DNA from: Adlercreutzia shanghongiae
Lineage (GTDB): Bacteria > Actinomycetota > Coriobacteriia > Coriobacteriales > Eggerthellaceae
Length of the DNA: 64,000 bases
Direction: 5' to 3'
NCBI RefSeq assembly: GCF_035830635.1
Contig: NZ_JAYMFI010000006.1
Coordinates: 1-64,000 of the forward strand
The notes below the pieces were generated by a model that was not told the origin of the DNA, searched no databases, and was given only the letters and a program-made list of their open reading frames with translations. The position numbers and the translations under genes are program-made. Positions within the stretch are counted from its first letter, which is position 1; each line of letters starts with the position of its first letter. Positions 27,001 through 29,743 of the stretch are shown piece by piece.

Positions 27001-28456
27001 CCCCAACGAGCCGGTCTACGACGGCACGGGCGATAGCGAGCTGTTCGCCGCCTACACCGAGCGTCTGGCCGAGCTGGTGGGCGACAACCAGTGGTCCGAC
27101 CTGAACTGGGAGAGCTCTCGCGCCCACGGCTTCGGCCTGTTCCGCATCGCCAAGGCGCACATCGCCGGCGTGGTGTGGCAGGACGACAACTACAACGGCA
27201 TCCAGGATGCTGCCGAGACGGTGCGCATCCCCAACGTGCCGGTGGTGCTGAAGCGCTACTGGTTCGGCACCGACGAGACCGGTACCGGCTGGCATCTGGA
27301 CGAGACCTTCAACAAGTCCACGTTCTCCGATGCCGACGGCCACTGGATCTTCGACAACCTCGATGTCGCCGGCAAGCGCGTGGTGAACGGCAAGGAGACC
27401 ACGGTGCTCTACGGCTTCGAGGTGACGGTGGACGACCTGCCGCGCGGCTACGGCGTGACCCACATGAACCGCGGCTCCGCCGAGCAGGACTCCGACCTGA
27501 ACGAGGACACCAAGCTCATCGAGCCGGGCGACCCGCAGGGCGGCCTCATCGTGCTGGCCGAGCCCTCCGACCGCCGCGATCTGGTGGGCAACGGCGCCGC
27601 CTACATCATGGGCCCGAACGGCACCGTGTGGGTGATCTCGCTGTCCGAGGATTCGAACTTCAACGACACGGGTCTGGTGCCCTACGCGCTCGCGGCCATC
27701 GCCGGCGTGGTCTTCGACGATCCCGAGGCCGACGGCCTGCAGGACGAGACGGCCGTGGCGGTGCCGGGCCAGACGGTCTACCTCGACCGCATGGTCATCG
27801 ATACCGACGCCATCGGCTTCAACGGCGCCTCCTACGCGCCCACGGCCCTGGCGGCCATCGAGGGCATGCAGGTGCGCTCCGAGGACGGCTGGGTTGAGGT
27901 GGCCCATATGGACAGCGACGTCAACGGCGCCTACCGCTTCGACAACCTGCCCATGGTGGACGGCAACGACAAGCCCTACCTGTACCGCGTCCGCTCCTAC
28001 ATGCCGGATGGCAAGGAGTGGGTGGCCATCAACGCCGGCCGCGACGAGAACAACGACTCCGACTGGGGCGAGGCAGCCAACTCCGTCATCGGCGCCGGCG
28101 GACGGGTCGGCATCACGCCTGCCATGTCCGTGCTCGGCTCCTTCACGGCCACGCGCACCACGCCCAACGCCTACGGCCAGAAGTTCAACCTACTGGTGCC
28201 CTACAACTGGGTGCCGGAGGACGGCCGCTCGGTGGATCTGGGCATGACCGGCGACGCCGACGACTGGCGCACGCTGGTGTTCACCACGCCGTGGGGCACG
28301 CGCCTGTTCTACGTGAAGCTTCCGCAGACCGGCGACGAGCTCATGCCGTGGATGATCGGCCTGGCCCTCGTGGCCGCCCTCGGCCTGGTGCTGGCGGTGC
28401 TTGCCCGCAAGCGCGAGGACGACGAGGAAGAGGAGGACGAAGACCTTTCCGAATAG
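1..28456 (+). CDS. Giant sortase-anchored surface protein with about 26 SdrD B-like modules (5' end outside window)
   Basis: The frame is open from the left edge to TAG at 28454-28456, about 9,484 codons, so the start and any signal peptide lie upstream. The protein is a chain of SdrD B/Cna-B-like modules, each opening with a motif such as ISGKVWNDANYDG and containing a calcium-loop-like D-x-N-x-D-G, then a TQWY, LERY or LKQW strand. Modules start near nt 361, 1772, 2777, 4028, 5088, 6139, 7024, 7988, 8939, 10003, 10821, 11742, 13130, 14104, 15000, 15993, 16933, 18042, 18899, 19745, 21179, 21957, 23110, 25122, 27162 and 27700. Acidic or Gly/Glu-rich linkers occur near 12340-12440, 23690-23820, 25340-25550 and 26430-26480. 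The C-terminus has LPQTG, a hydrophobic helix and a charged tail, the standard sortase sorting signal. By family knowledge it is a wall-anchored fibrous adhesin or stalk; the ligand is unknown. Confidence 0.93.
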   Translation, partial: ADTAVLTNGKWVQSNDTKIDTFEGFKNRYDTLWSIYEPAKKKYDVAKAIYDRENGIYNQYKTDYRHYLDEKTEYESEVDYSAGKLLFNQHGDAFPTIYDMGDAARLYNWDAGLVKIPRSSITGLVWDDSFYETDETTGDVAARNRAYNGLQDDGEPGLAGETLYLTQWYFVPLNDSIPDANAEKDENGVIKENNDSLVVLDPKTATEADIKKAAHDAGIDFGTAAVLDEDGNMTYNDFDLGDHKATTQQVERVYGIDYELASDGSGFWVRNLNFGTDKFTGTWKKETVVDRDDAGNAIGSFKRDAWSAPRSTGSRQVVGVNGVIAVETSDMTYAPVQEVDADGKPVTDRYGNPVYKTDEFGNTVMEVVDASTLGRYSFDELPAAYTGDKGEKYLASYRVELGYTREAEGDETTTSDDEKWLLTRYHQPARNDAGVAGDADTSKIDSDVESAIGAGSGMMFTATDEVTAMDGTTHEGLRAHSGHIVVAGVADNTEGAYVDKRTDALNVQPSKVTVPVSDMIEGTWNESATANSENLKVNTANYVTYDYLTYRPKLDENGEVVIDPTTKKPVSEVHGGDAGEVQPPTQKITGVVFNDVDNDGINGTLAVGEAADVVDEPVEGIQLTLERYFALAEGLSVEDATVASGTWRADPTWSEDWNTLDYQGEIAATGSAEGVYADDPTAGLTGDDTYGAVVPFADPDDEEAEKPTHNTESAADGTYVFDNLKSQGWLSFDEAGNVVPDGTEGATEKLVVFGYRVRVTDADWWNRYWGTAKYLQGASYVQTATDWMSDSDLVHADGYLMSGTAGADDSMEYTVLLNVESATTPDANKRKSLNPDNPNINYQLAVERGDRYGMDSRYGEPAPATVLTTNAAAAITAAAAGMGVAAEGDQNAADRSFHPVLTYDLARGADRLGNDAGLRAPVQQKIAGRVFHDADYDGTLAHKATANELEKPNKPLEGDGADKGEAQAPAISSTEIGYAGKRVILKQWYYKNRAWVLNPNFGNDAYTVAEGSVTYKTETVGEGADAIETKVVDTVDDPAYADGLTTIIPNATYVEGVGLYVITDEDVYRTEETDGATTKVQVKTAGDYLFDRLPARYVEARVPGTEATDDTEAVEGTTNAPAEEYLAGYTVEVLGGEVNDENSEAIPGLPATLLQTADGDDAQNSKAVSALAAMGSDEQNFADYTDGNYPVRWNELTVQTVDGNGVTTKATLDGKIILAARAEAQPAEGDAEATREPAAGNRTDAASAAARGTQPQYYVKETRLAELPKTEKPAEPSEGEDETETPEAPAYGYPLAGSAASAEVAPRDKDGKPVDQTVIYDWSCGRDEVRMHAGFGEYGYTTISGKVWRDRNFDGILNATEEVLPGYKLAVTQWFWVTDKALIDAFRADSDHFVVDEKTGARANVITRGADGKPTATEDGAWIHAKTAEEMGGEDAVSRSSFTRPVATTEEGTGVYKFEQLPSFVYLAGDFTAATPEVPGEDGEEGTPGTEAANDLTVIQPNDTINNGEANAIALDKLYLAAYRITMQEVAPSHALTSLHVGVNIGDKTLGDLSTITAKDENGNPLPGEAADSDAFRPNPSGDRVIQIVEEYFDNSWDGEATFDEYETNTDKKYEQDKRDEANENKANASYWRTDGYVIVAARGSHANRYNNAGKATDAASYQYEQIYNGVRYDVPRPMFAQSGGQAGLVQIPRTSLTGRVWDDTGIADENGVYNYATGYNGVQDKDEVGLANQTIYLTQWYWAPVTHDVTTGEGDAATTVKETTWEWVRNESFGADTYTSNRYSRTDADAAIEPIIYDGNAEAANTPLEAVDGVAGALKVQTNEDGQWLVENLPTVYVTDDDTYYLASYRAELAELYREPAGNAVDGSDNQWMLTRYHHNETAKKKDETAKKDALQLTAQIEAINGSESVVNDSDAASELLRGVAGGMVIAGRVEGVADEAKVEAADTTGVASDGAAVDGTATVRTTRSNNGQIILAQVADTTKDDKGVYTHTNRNAFVELPDGQGMGTGAEVYDWIADPQKDAKGNVIPVEAGDVGEVRAPRQSISGVVWSDSDNDGIRETNEAGIEGIDIVLERYSVTATRNKNGIWTTNGTWERDLTWASQAAWDAYDANPVAGLAGLGNGASRQTATGPDGSFAFTDLPSHRFVAGAADDPETTDVDESTADAIVLYGYRARVIDPALWDRSLGVTRYQQGNDYAVDSDLIYDSGYLMADGEYAVLLNVVTEETPAANHLVGPANGSATQSDIDRYAEDAAKDAAKDAASANESVLWAAAQKPVAVTDRFGAALAPLYDKADNYEGTRGYQISAKADDTTVFTYDLGLGANRYGNDAGMREPAKSVLSGLLFNDANYNGLYDEAVADDSETPDVNESVAAEPVFEGKRVYLKQWYYVPENLATETLAAGWHQNVNFGNDYYTRAANQTASGAVSVRQFVIDNATFEGAEGVWVLSSNGEQKAGSKTIEAGRYLFDNLPSRYIAERKGNGFATEYLAGYTIEVEGNAADKTSMHGLPATRKQVATKNEQDGYAKEAYSFDVATDELNSDAFRTVGEDDATYEAGNYPVRWNEDTTQVALDDNGATVPAGDATYTKSTLDGKIILAAKADVNDNSTVEGDDRFSFGATHGAYLREFTRGEGDDKVTVRFDLSEGLDEERMNGGFGPFGYTTISGKVWQDVNFDGIMDGAEAGLADKSLTLTQWYFVAGSMSGEGDGAHFVPADGEVVPAGAKVEPVKGDGKNADTVVGAWVKVDSFGTFDTGAYSGILTATTAADGSYAFEGLPSFVYAQDGANPGIYQPGTKLADGTTFTGPNGTVENDYNVNTDKLYIVSYRLVLSEVAPSFSLTRAHVGVNIETDVIDSDGMLSTTTTAADHPGADVANDSNADPVRDTTGTNGREDADSDAIRTGDKLGQIELREEFYDGVIAAWRTDGYVLVSDHARESDGHQYQRTYGSGATGQVLYDVPDPMGTQRGGDAGLVSVPRADITGRIWDDAAKGSDSQDTYNGIQNDGEPGLANEAVLITQWYYDPANTNPADNNSHWFQNKQFGLDRYTSNRDGAYQAAGAEVLAKAGDEKTVESKKVIEALTPIVYNGNDMTPLAYVYADASGNRVDAKGNLYHLGKNADGTVIAEGDLVAGVLATTTGSMTKVKVPGENEGETKEEDSDEILGLYHFANLPTAYVNENDQYFLAAYRIELADVEHTENDDATDNQWLLTRNYQGDNRLTDSDALDVTDTGIAGGIKVIGSFANGKATGRYNNGQVILAGTRSMGESLITGGATSGAKSVVTVPQKQAMDTEGARAYDWMKTATATDTPAASVDEYGKTTVAGGDVGEVRAPVEAISGRIWFDDNNNGLLDEATDADAGTGDDTMAEGIEVTLERYYAIVGTDENGTYGWTRDDEAINGITMTGKSEWATADQWEVYDHDPTKGLGDGDAHTDGLPRTVATSVAAEATEDDAAVPGGVYTFDNLKTQEWVTITHEVNGKTVTEDVQLIYAYKVRVTDQRWWDRYYGTAKLQVTDFNGTSYANDSDLNFNDGYLMGADEYDVPLQMADDNSPASNKRWAANSKNPNNGEDTAAAGTSDVTSANRHYDMAWGINRLHNDGGLRMPLFQSISGLIWRDANDGFNKVDGTDYNGIQDEDEPGLAGKRVILKQWYYVPGTPAQGTQGTEDYVPATDGHWVQNVNFGNDNYTQAEQRATAPTNTKPATTTTIPGSVYDEHEGGIWVTTADGANGTVAGRYLFDKLPTRYVEAHQGTQLGREYLAGYTVEVLGNVKNSDSVAAGEESQAVTGLPATLKQQLLKDKKPGSDILNSQAISTTVSATTDAAGKATGNYALAWNDETAQDTYDNGAEGDDKLTYTKHTMGGKIVLAGVAEQNSPAQSVVSATTTNRDDNVEVAFDWNLGRNEENLDGGFGAYETGKIAGVVFQDKNVDGFYSDKDINDRLTGDKPVAGETLQVAQWFFVPNGDTLPYEVTLVDKNGNDAGKTRDTYKALVNAGFEHDDATSNDGTWFKSKSFSYRTNVDALPKVSVTDAEGNTTTKTAELDTRIAVDDADWFEGAVTNADGVYLFEELVSYVNLDALGSLEAANLTDVQPYFPGRKHVNLPVGEVTLGGAATVAEDETEDQDKDETEDQDKDDNENQDQDKDDNEGNDTSKTGTGVTMDVVDSGADPLATLAAQVSNDHIYMTAYRVSLDETEPDYALTFPSQGAIEDDKTAGQLGDDDNLARGLTITNDSDAMRVGDGNTVELFEEVAGEHDGKGAPVRVTVVDDNSQQSVVETRNDGYVIVAAEITDGENGAANTPAGGQYQMTGNVAAASGAAHVATEVFYNGKRYDVPRITANKVTREATHTEPGADAAETKTIMDFDNAVTGGDAGLVELLKANISGKVWNDANYDGLQDESEEGIEGEEVRLSQWMYVPTSKWKSFVENHADLVRDSFGLTNGIQADDPADADGIADTIERGVWIRNTQFGKERYTASTDEDGVHHPYMSNSWYNVPSDDMEPGIVSVKTYDGATAVSGQTIDKGVYLFDKLPTVCVVQNKTYDEFYLAAYRVEIPAMNVTEAVDKKTEANKGGVEGSADDTWLLTRYRATAKGKTALESSKLDSDVADLTQTGIAGGYIVSQQNDELDTNNNNEPVERQNNGQIILSTWVKDGEGNKNTTENVENDNNMWQGKDDVTKYDWMLELPDGTAMHHGGDVGEVLPPYQTITGRVWKDMNNDGKQGSYTDENGVSQLEPGVNDIQVSLERYYSIAGTDTWVWDEQWADVYPTDYNDGVQAKGSPMRPAVAKKWTKDDTTGKWSYEPMAYANVDTATTVAGVDGTYEFKNLKSSDRRDVNGDGVAEVIIYGYKVRITDEDLRGRHILAANIHVGDDYTVDSDLNYADGYLMEENEYTVLLEVADSDDYVAGSEKDMTDAATNKAATKVSVASQPSNLFAAANSMNPNQDEIDRYGRMPVKSNTKVMTAADGTVTYQKADAMAATLTYDLAKGASRVNNDAGVMDIPKHFIAGYLFHDANYNGVYDFDETGENDPEVLKKNERGLVGKKVILKQWYFVPATDSKTAGKGGTWVLVEDFGKDDPATTVTTLTDKAAVVLAAAAKAAKDGDSADLTVRTTRTLAAKADSAEGAGDGWHAGYYRFDNLPVYVAVGGTEYLAGYTVEVAGGTTAGESPETLNVPVTKIEEPILGQDGKVVNLADVNNNKAYADTHQSVAQVIGTQLLETKTEDGTVTYVKRDTTTGTDTSIDTYAASNANYPLGWQHHTGQAPKMFDNDKTTPTNSSNSTLDGMIILAGNTTTYTQDDNYKVDQTRGGASVSFDMATGRDESKLSGGFGYFGTTEVSGTVWFDADFDGINEVGATTADGKPATDGDYAIADQTVELTQWFYLAGTAEESKKEVTENGEKREITWVEFTANPKVNKKGQTLRESSTLVFKGEKYYDIEVVDGGAWIKNPSFGDVVPTTETDETTGTTAAKTSYTGFYTMKTDANGAFAFGDANTAGLLPYVQFDKNGNPLAAGDDSAADDMLAMAAYRVTEPSLPAGHVLTVYHNGEANSSNTQATNTDSDAKRDMNRTAMVDGYETPIVTSYPQFEATGEQSDATFASETGYIVTANSASRAANTPYTHTVDGVGYDVANQVTKREHVNTGLFKVPTSQITGIVWDDTENDDNTAPDGVRAADEPGLAGETVLATQWYYVPANSAAFTQIDTSDDAGLVEWVPAADGAKNVVAAENDKAVVEKDENGNVKSAKVGSLAVKGAWVQNIGFGSDWVTTKPVIVKDPNGPTDQGKVQRVPVITNGENRPDARNKMGVVAVKTYKAKEAKKVVVDANEAAGYNLADVAEGEYVFDNLPTAVVVLDANSGTDEYFLAAYRVELAAPKNYLKTGYEKGVQDPWHITTPHQPVSFANDDATAKGLATDSDVPGTKAGVAGNAGTLGITDTNIKALYQSWPIQHRYAADGSVRANDGQVILAKVKNDASKGIAASYADIPAANAMDTAEATIYQWTHPVLTEVAGDVGEIKPAYRSIGGYVWKDNDYKDGIYNLIPGTYADMVNTGQFIDLKSPEKQPVPDRPTRMYLRQWYYDPDHVNKGNAYPSPDATDNHWFPVPQGAFTEYGNDRDWSPTETTKAPFYYKTVTTRNKSVTNKEADSYYQFDDLPVRVFINGKEYLAGYTVAIRGNADFKPGNYEAQTSDYLVKNKLTAPDYLVDQWNSKGLANVRGTSSYAYRYGPETFPLIRSQAFSSNGDIHTMDSVIVLAGSTTADAKGARTGSTPYVVNSADKNGTAPLASFDLAFGKNETRMNGGYIVPPSAPIEGYIWEDANYDGVRQEDVYDKNGNLVSKGERGIGGVRIRLTKYYLDDTDKTGGPDGTWKRTYSLDENGNRVLDPYYPFTTSYGTDPEDDLELGQYRTDLVPTSFKKPDAQKLNEPSDREYLCGYTVAVADTDPADLYKQVPNEAIAGYTLTRPHVAGELDAVVADGNAEGMRTESDAFRYYTSEGLDAMDSTTKAFGLVNRFIDMQDSVPAPGDTEKNAAFKNRVPAGRADGMVIVAHEAVESSTNDKTQKKYKGVTYDTDENVQVQQGGDGGFVKIPETSITGVVWDDSYSDEWAATDPVRDRAEHERSYDGVYQPEFEAGLAGRTVALTQWHYVTHDMWKNFALRHAHLVYNLLTKDDLKALGIDAMDPIEAMKTIDKSSDATLELAWKLLYTRAEQGAASDVRAASGDEGALGFWVRTRAFGGDVTWVNNGTAEDPEWERVVSYNPTETETVRDGKVQKVVNGDGDRTVTTGPLGLDYQGNVVDDLNPGTYAFYNLPTSWVGCGDEVHSEIKLAPRYVGKQDADKAGTTLVNADRATDYPADSAPMYGDTYSLASYEVEVDGLAHDGSDTEADGTSWMLTRYHAASSDVVESDVESTDRFGVVNFAKYEGAGKDVRLGRTVTDRTVVAAEVTAAGENGAATKSVAEIAGTRTSVGDVDGEDHGGRIVVASKGVAEGENKTKLAYASDFARVSTEQLVRPDAPLYGVAAYDWLTVDMEKVVVETIPDGNGGEWEHKVSLPKAVKGGDMGIVHPTLQSIRGILWNDVNNNGIQDVTFDEEEGTRDAEEALNGYEVTLERYYFVPNADNTDGTWTKDASFSKTCTTGKVMIEKGVDADHELAVGESFGFVNEKKSDLYRDGTYNFENLETAALKGGKWVVYGYKVKVTDPRVTEGELFKGKYRVSAAAYTEDSDLTVGNELTAADEYIVLLETVAKDGTTPDGLSSHASNIVYAPASNNADQTPNLVLDENGEPVVDAEGKTQTKAPMESGKLVAYDLMMGASRDHNDAGLIFPPAYAIDGYVWEDADYDGLYNYNTEERTTLSKDGQKVTEDFIEYGYNNKRVILKQWLYKNGEWVQNTHFGNDESVMAEKVADGVAEGGPTPTINPAAKDGKVDDGKGGLKDVTPAERLTFVIPNSTYLGGGKVSVLTGDNENLKALAKDGVTELHDVSGYYVFDQLPTAYREWNADKGTYDYTLVSYTVEVSGVKNDAVTVTNDKGETETVDAGMASLLVTSYEAETTIHDVVNSRVQPMVTATEQNPETNQDGLVTLWSMYDANNYPVFLGHSNIQTGTELDSDGEPCGVKDRICTAVEGEVTKNDAAYRIVLASKQESYAAQNAAIWNNQGAGYAEVTPRLTDDGKQVLDSAKKPVMDATGRYFGYDFALGQNQNAMNAGFVPPDRSSLVGQAWFDEDYDGKNDADTSDDRIDTDNRDKDEEGVEGLRVILTQYYFVPERDAHGRQLLEDEDGNVFYLDSTEATDEYDRGVLRLVENHANNVVTGADGKKVYLIRSGRTYDYDALYYAGIRPMIDSGYWVENTNFNGGRQYKDPLPEGKPDAGEGDGSSAGDTGESAAAQASLTRTITQPAMGSFTLRALAEGDGEGAGDAGDGDNTGDGAGDNTGDSTGDGTGSTGGEGDGDTEVTVPGTDPECTHENATYVGNNEGRHTWSCPDCDAEAVNEECSDGNVEEGIAADGVCDKCGDCLHLTTKCVDAKDDKTHNVVCDRDECGKLFGSEEHADANLDGICDGCGACLHLKLAATAHEGNTKQHDLVCSNCGKVCGTENHVISGDNKDLQVKNGYKINLDNTHSTWCSVCNAWADVAEPHVDADNDDECDLCGGFVIAPHQLWTVTDKEGIYDFDNLPGYVLVGDQVNRPAAPGEDIQYVYQPYGVTNAQGTALSASDLKVLWNRPLSADMIGSLNAEEIVSLSAAQIQAIEGDATLKAAYDKRQKELAAQNPNFKTATPYLTGYSIMVIDDSGEYVASRFHVDGVDTGDNSDLMSFNSKLTDNVNDNDKANEVYAVVAEEIDEDADLNGGILSSAYAVTYRANNYDLANRMYYKRAFDAGLTKKMPVLIDGNVWNDEDSDGVMQSDEAGIPGTVVRLQRYWYDVTGAGYWEVDPTKPSYKNSGLTKDEYGEIDGLLEDLARTWNNDDDKTDGDKTEGTKPEGDKTEGDENLDTHAEGDETENPEGGETEGGETEGGETEKPEGGETEKPEVTFDEAVAAVLAYLNGIKSSLEALEGATAEEKVEAFRAANWKLDALRKIEKDHKVAIDSFVNPTTNERDLYNAFEACAALIDEQTPAEEKGVWRRDWTFTQDDVVELTGVHDLSKEEDKGLGWHTFEPLSADAVLDLAGEDEICTRWVSEQVPEFPYVPGSAFDVTDENGYWDFMAFGTGEHQALGEPFNVLYSYKSEIVSYPDSDVWAMTLQHVDDDYDDWTNSDYDEATDGLRPNIKDQLHEGDLTLPAELVEAGKKAGDLIVLSRLATDTESSRTSGAYATFDEASSDTPGTEEPTEPIEPIEPIEPVDPCEHVDEVGATDVDGNPIGDGICDKCEACLHEKDAETGLCVDPDCGHETVCCKGEPKPGAGGGIDSGDTTEPGTDAASTFTTRVMPMAETGEEGSEGDETPEQPAEPEKPTYTDDFKAEVIAWLKTATMDDLDKMSDEYGLAIFGKQKTDADGNPLFIDKDGHEVIDRGSDDDPNEPVYDGTGDSELFAAYTERLAELVGDNQWSDLNWESSRAHGFGLFRIAKAHIAGVVWQDDNYNGIQDAAETVRIPNVPVVLKRYWFGTDETGTGWHLDETFNKSTFSDADGHWIFDNLDVAGKRVVNGKETTVLYGFEVTVDDLPRGYGVTHMNRGSAEQDSDLNEDTKLIEPGDPQGGLIVLAEPSDRRDLVGNGAAYIMGPNGTVWVISLSEDSNFNDTGLVPYALAAIAGVVFDDPEADGLQDETAVAVPGQTVYLDRMVIDTDAIGFNGASYAPTALAAIEGMQVRSEDGWVEVAHMDSDVNGAYRFDNLPMVDGNDKPYLYRVRSYMPDGKEWVAINAGRDENNDSDWGEAANSVIGAGGRVGITPAMSVLGSFTATRTTPNAYGQKFNLLVPYNWVPEDGRSVDLGMTGDADDWRTLVFTTPWGTRLFYVKLPQTGDELMPWMIGLALVAALGLVLAVLARKREDDEEEEDEDLSE
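361..25100 (+). repeat. Four-module (A-B-C-D) higher-order coding repeat inside the giant surface gene
   Basis: Successive modules fall into four recurring types. Type A opens with WDD and has a TQWY strand. Type B has an LERY strand. Type C has LKQWYY and is followed by an EYLAGYTVEV segment. Type D has TQWF or TQWY and is followed by a Y-R-x-x-x-x-E-x-x-P-S segment. The order A-B-C-D recurs from nt 361, 5088, 8939, 13130, 16933 and 19745. The fifth block lacks a clear B module (16933 is A, 18042 is C-like, 18899 is D-like). The last three modules (25122, 27162, 27700) do not fit the pattern well. This indicates growth by duplication of whole four-module blocks. Confidence 0.75.
23849..24409 (+). 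other. Cysteine-rich module 1 of the giant protein (20 Cys, C-x-x-C and H-x-D repeats)
   Basis: About 187 residues carry 20 cysteines, mostly as C-x-x-C pairs (CPDC, CDKCGDC, CDGCGAC, CSNC, CSVC, CDLC), next to histidine-acid motifs such as HADANLDGICDGCG and HVDADNDDECDLCG. The rest of the protein is nearly cysteine-free. H-x-D-x-x-x-D-x-x-C-D-x-C-G motifs are seen in other large Gram-positive surface proteins. Metal binding or disulphide locking are both possible; neither is shown by the sequence. Confidence 0.75.
26486..26638 (+). other. Cysteine-rich module 2 of the giant protein (8 Cys)
   Basis: A shorter copy of the upstream cysteine-rich segment, with CDKCEACLH matching CDKCGDCLH of module 1, then C-x-x-x-x-C and a CC pair. 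It follows an E-P-I repeat linker and precedes a short Gly-rich stretch. The two copies bracket the module at 25122. Confidence 0.7.
28319..28333 (+). other. LPQTG sortase cell-wall sorting signal
   Basis: LPQTG is followed by GDELMPWMIG, a hydrophobic helix, then RKREDDEEEEDED at the extreme C-terminus. By family knowledge a sortase cleaves between Thr and Gly and joins the protein to peptidoglycan. No sortase gene is present in this window. Confidence 0.92.
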
Positions 28457-28500
28457 GCAGACGGCCCTGCGGAATCCTGATTACCCGCAGGGCCACCTGC
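28457..28500 (+). terminator. First of two matched hairpins after the giant gene
   Basis: Starts directly after the stop codon. A perfect 10-bp stem, GGCCCTGCGG with CCGCAGGGCC, encloses the 12-nt loop AATCCTGATTAC. A 2x2 mismatch separates it from an outer GCAG/CTGC helix. There is no T-tract, so on its own it is a weak terminator or a 3'-end stabiliser. Confidence 0.6.
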
Positions 28501-28527
28501 CGATCGACATACGCCATCTCCGTTGAA

Positions 28528-28577
28528 GCAGACGGCCCCGTGGAATCCTGATTACCCACGGGGCCACCTGCTTTTTT
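28528..28577 (+). terminator. Intrinsic terminator of the giant surface gene (second matched hairpin)
   Basis: Stem GGCCCCGTGG with CCACGGGGCC, the same 12-nt loop AATCCTGATTAC and the same outer GCAG/CTGC helix as the upstream hairpin, here followed by six T (28572-28577). The stem differs from the first hairpin by paired changes on both arms, so pairing is conserved. Confidence 0.85.
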
Positions 28578-28630
28578 CGGGCCCGTTTGGAGCGCTTGCG
28601 AAAAACCCGCGCCGCGGCGCGGAAGGGGTC

Positions 28631-28658
28631 TTGGAAATTGCCGAGAGTGGGCTATCAT
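28631..28658 (+). promoter_or_regulatory. Promoter of azlC operon, probably leaderless
   Basis: TTGGAA (28631-28636), a 16-nt spacer and TATCAT (28653-28658). The ATG of azlC begins 8 nt after the -10 hexamer ends, where the transcription start is expected, and no Shine-Dalgarno fits in between. The 13-mer GGCTATCATAGGC is also found before the HAD gene at 33893. Confidence 0.6.
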
Positions 28659-28665
28659 AGGCCCC

Positions 28666-29403
28666 ATGTTTTCTCGCGAGCACATACTCTCGGCGTTCTC
28701 CGCCGCCGTTCCCATCATGCTGGGCTATGTGGCCATCGGCCTTCCCTGCGGCATTTTGGGCAACACCATCGGGCTGAACCCTCTGCAGGTGGCGCTGCTG
28801 TCCATCCTCCTGTATTCGGGCGCCGGCCAGTTCATGATTCCCAACATGTTCCTCGCCGGCTCGGGCGTGGCCGCCATCACGGCATCGGTGTCGCTGGTGA
28901 ACACCCGCCAGATGCTCTACGCGGCCTCCTTCGCGCCCCAGTGCGCCGACAGCCCCCGCTGGCTTTCGGCCCTGTTCGCCGCCTCGGTGACCGACGAGTC
29001 CTACGGCGTGAACACGGCGCGCTTCGCCGAGGGCAACTGGTCGGTGGACCGGGCGCTGATGGTGAATTTGTTCTCCCAAAGCTCGTGGACCATCTCGAAC
29101 ATCGTGGGCTGCGCGGTGGGCGCGGCGGTGGATATCCCGGTGAGCATCGCCGCCTTCGCCATGACCGCCATCTTCATCTGCCTGCTCGTCACCCAGAAGT
29201 TCACTTCCGCCAATATCGTCGCTGTGGTGGTGGCCATGGCCGGCGTGTACCTCTGCAAGGCCCTGGGCCTTACCGGCCCGGCCATCCTCATCGGAGCTAT
29301 CGCCGGCGTGGTGTGCGCCCTGGCGTTCTCGGCGATCTTCCCGCGCCGGGCGACGCCCGCGACTACCGCCGCTGCCCAAGCCTCGGGCGGTGAGCGCCCA
29401 TGA
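28666..29403 (+). CDS. azlC: AzlC family branched-chain amino acid exporter, large subunit
   Basis: A 245-residue inner-membrane protein with the AzlC layout: several hydrophobic helices, an early GYVAIGLPCGILG segment and the family's SGAGQF motif. AzlC with the small partner AzlD exports branched-chain amino acids or analogues; the exact substrate is not visible here. The ATG lies 8 nt after a TATCAT -10 box, suggesting a leaderless mRNA. Its TGA overlaps the azlD start in ATGA, so the two subunits are translationally coupled. It is the first gene of a four-gene operon that continues into an ABC exporter pair. Confidence 0.9.
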   Translation: MFSREHILSAFSAAVPIMLGYVAIGLPCGILGNTIGLNPLQVALLSILLYSGAGQFMIPNMFLAGSGVAAITASVSLVNTRQMLYAASFAPQCADSPRWLSALFAASVTDESYGVNTARFAEGNWSVDRALMVNLFSQSSWTISNIVGCAVGAAVDIPVSIAAFAMTAIFICLLVTQKFTSANIVAVVVAMAGVYLCKALGLTGPAILIGAIAGVVCALAFSAIFPRRATPATTAAAQASGGERP

Positions 29404-29729
29404 GCTGGGGCGAGTTCTGGTTCGTGCTTGCGGGGTGCGTGCTCGCCATGTGGGCCTGCCGCGTCATCCCGCTGTTCTTGCTGAAGGGCCGCGAGCTGCC
29501 GCCGCGCCTCGCCCAGGCCCTCGGCTTCATCCCGCCGGCGGCCTTCGCGGCGCTGGTGGCCAACGACCTTCTGAACCCCGGCATGTTCGACGCGGGGGTG
29601 TGGCCCGCCGCTATTCCGCTCGTGGCCGCCGTGGCCTCGGCGCTCGTGGCGGCGAAGACACGCTCGCTTCTGTGGACCGCCGTCGCCGGCGTGGCGGTGT
29701 ACGCGGCGCTTGCCTTCTTCGCGGTGTAG
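29400..29729 (+). CDS. azlD: AzlD family branched-chain amino acid exporter, small subunit
   Basis: A 109-residue protein with about four membrane helices. MSWGEFWFVLAGCVLAMWACR opens the first helix, and RVIPLFLLKGRELPPRLAQA matches the typical AzlD R-x-x-P segment. The start codon overlaps the azlC stop by 4 nt. It acts as the small partner of AzlC in the membrane. Only 14 nt separate it from the ABC exporter gene, which has its own strong ribosome site, so all four genes are likely co-transcribed. Confidence 0.88.
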   Translation: MSWGEFWFVLAGCVLAMWACRVIPLFLLKGRELPPRLAQALGFIPPAAFAALVANDLLNPGMFDAGVWPAAIPLVAAVASALVAAKTRSLLWTAVAGVAVYAALAFFAV

Positions 29730-29743
29730 GGGAGGGGCGCACC

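Noticed and set aside
7274..27907. Open frame of about 6,877 codons on the strand opposite the giant surface gene
   Set aside because: It mirrors a repetitive, very GC-biased gene; stop codons are rare in that antisense phase because of G/C third positions. Its translation is compositionally odd (Val/His/Gly/Leu-rich), with no domain and no ribosome site, while the sense protein has clear modules and an LPQTG anchor.
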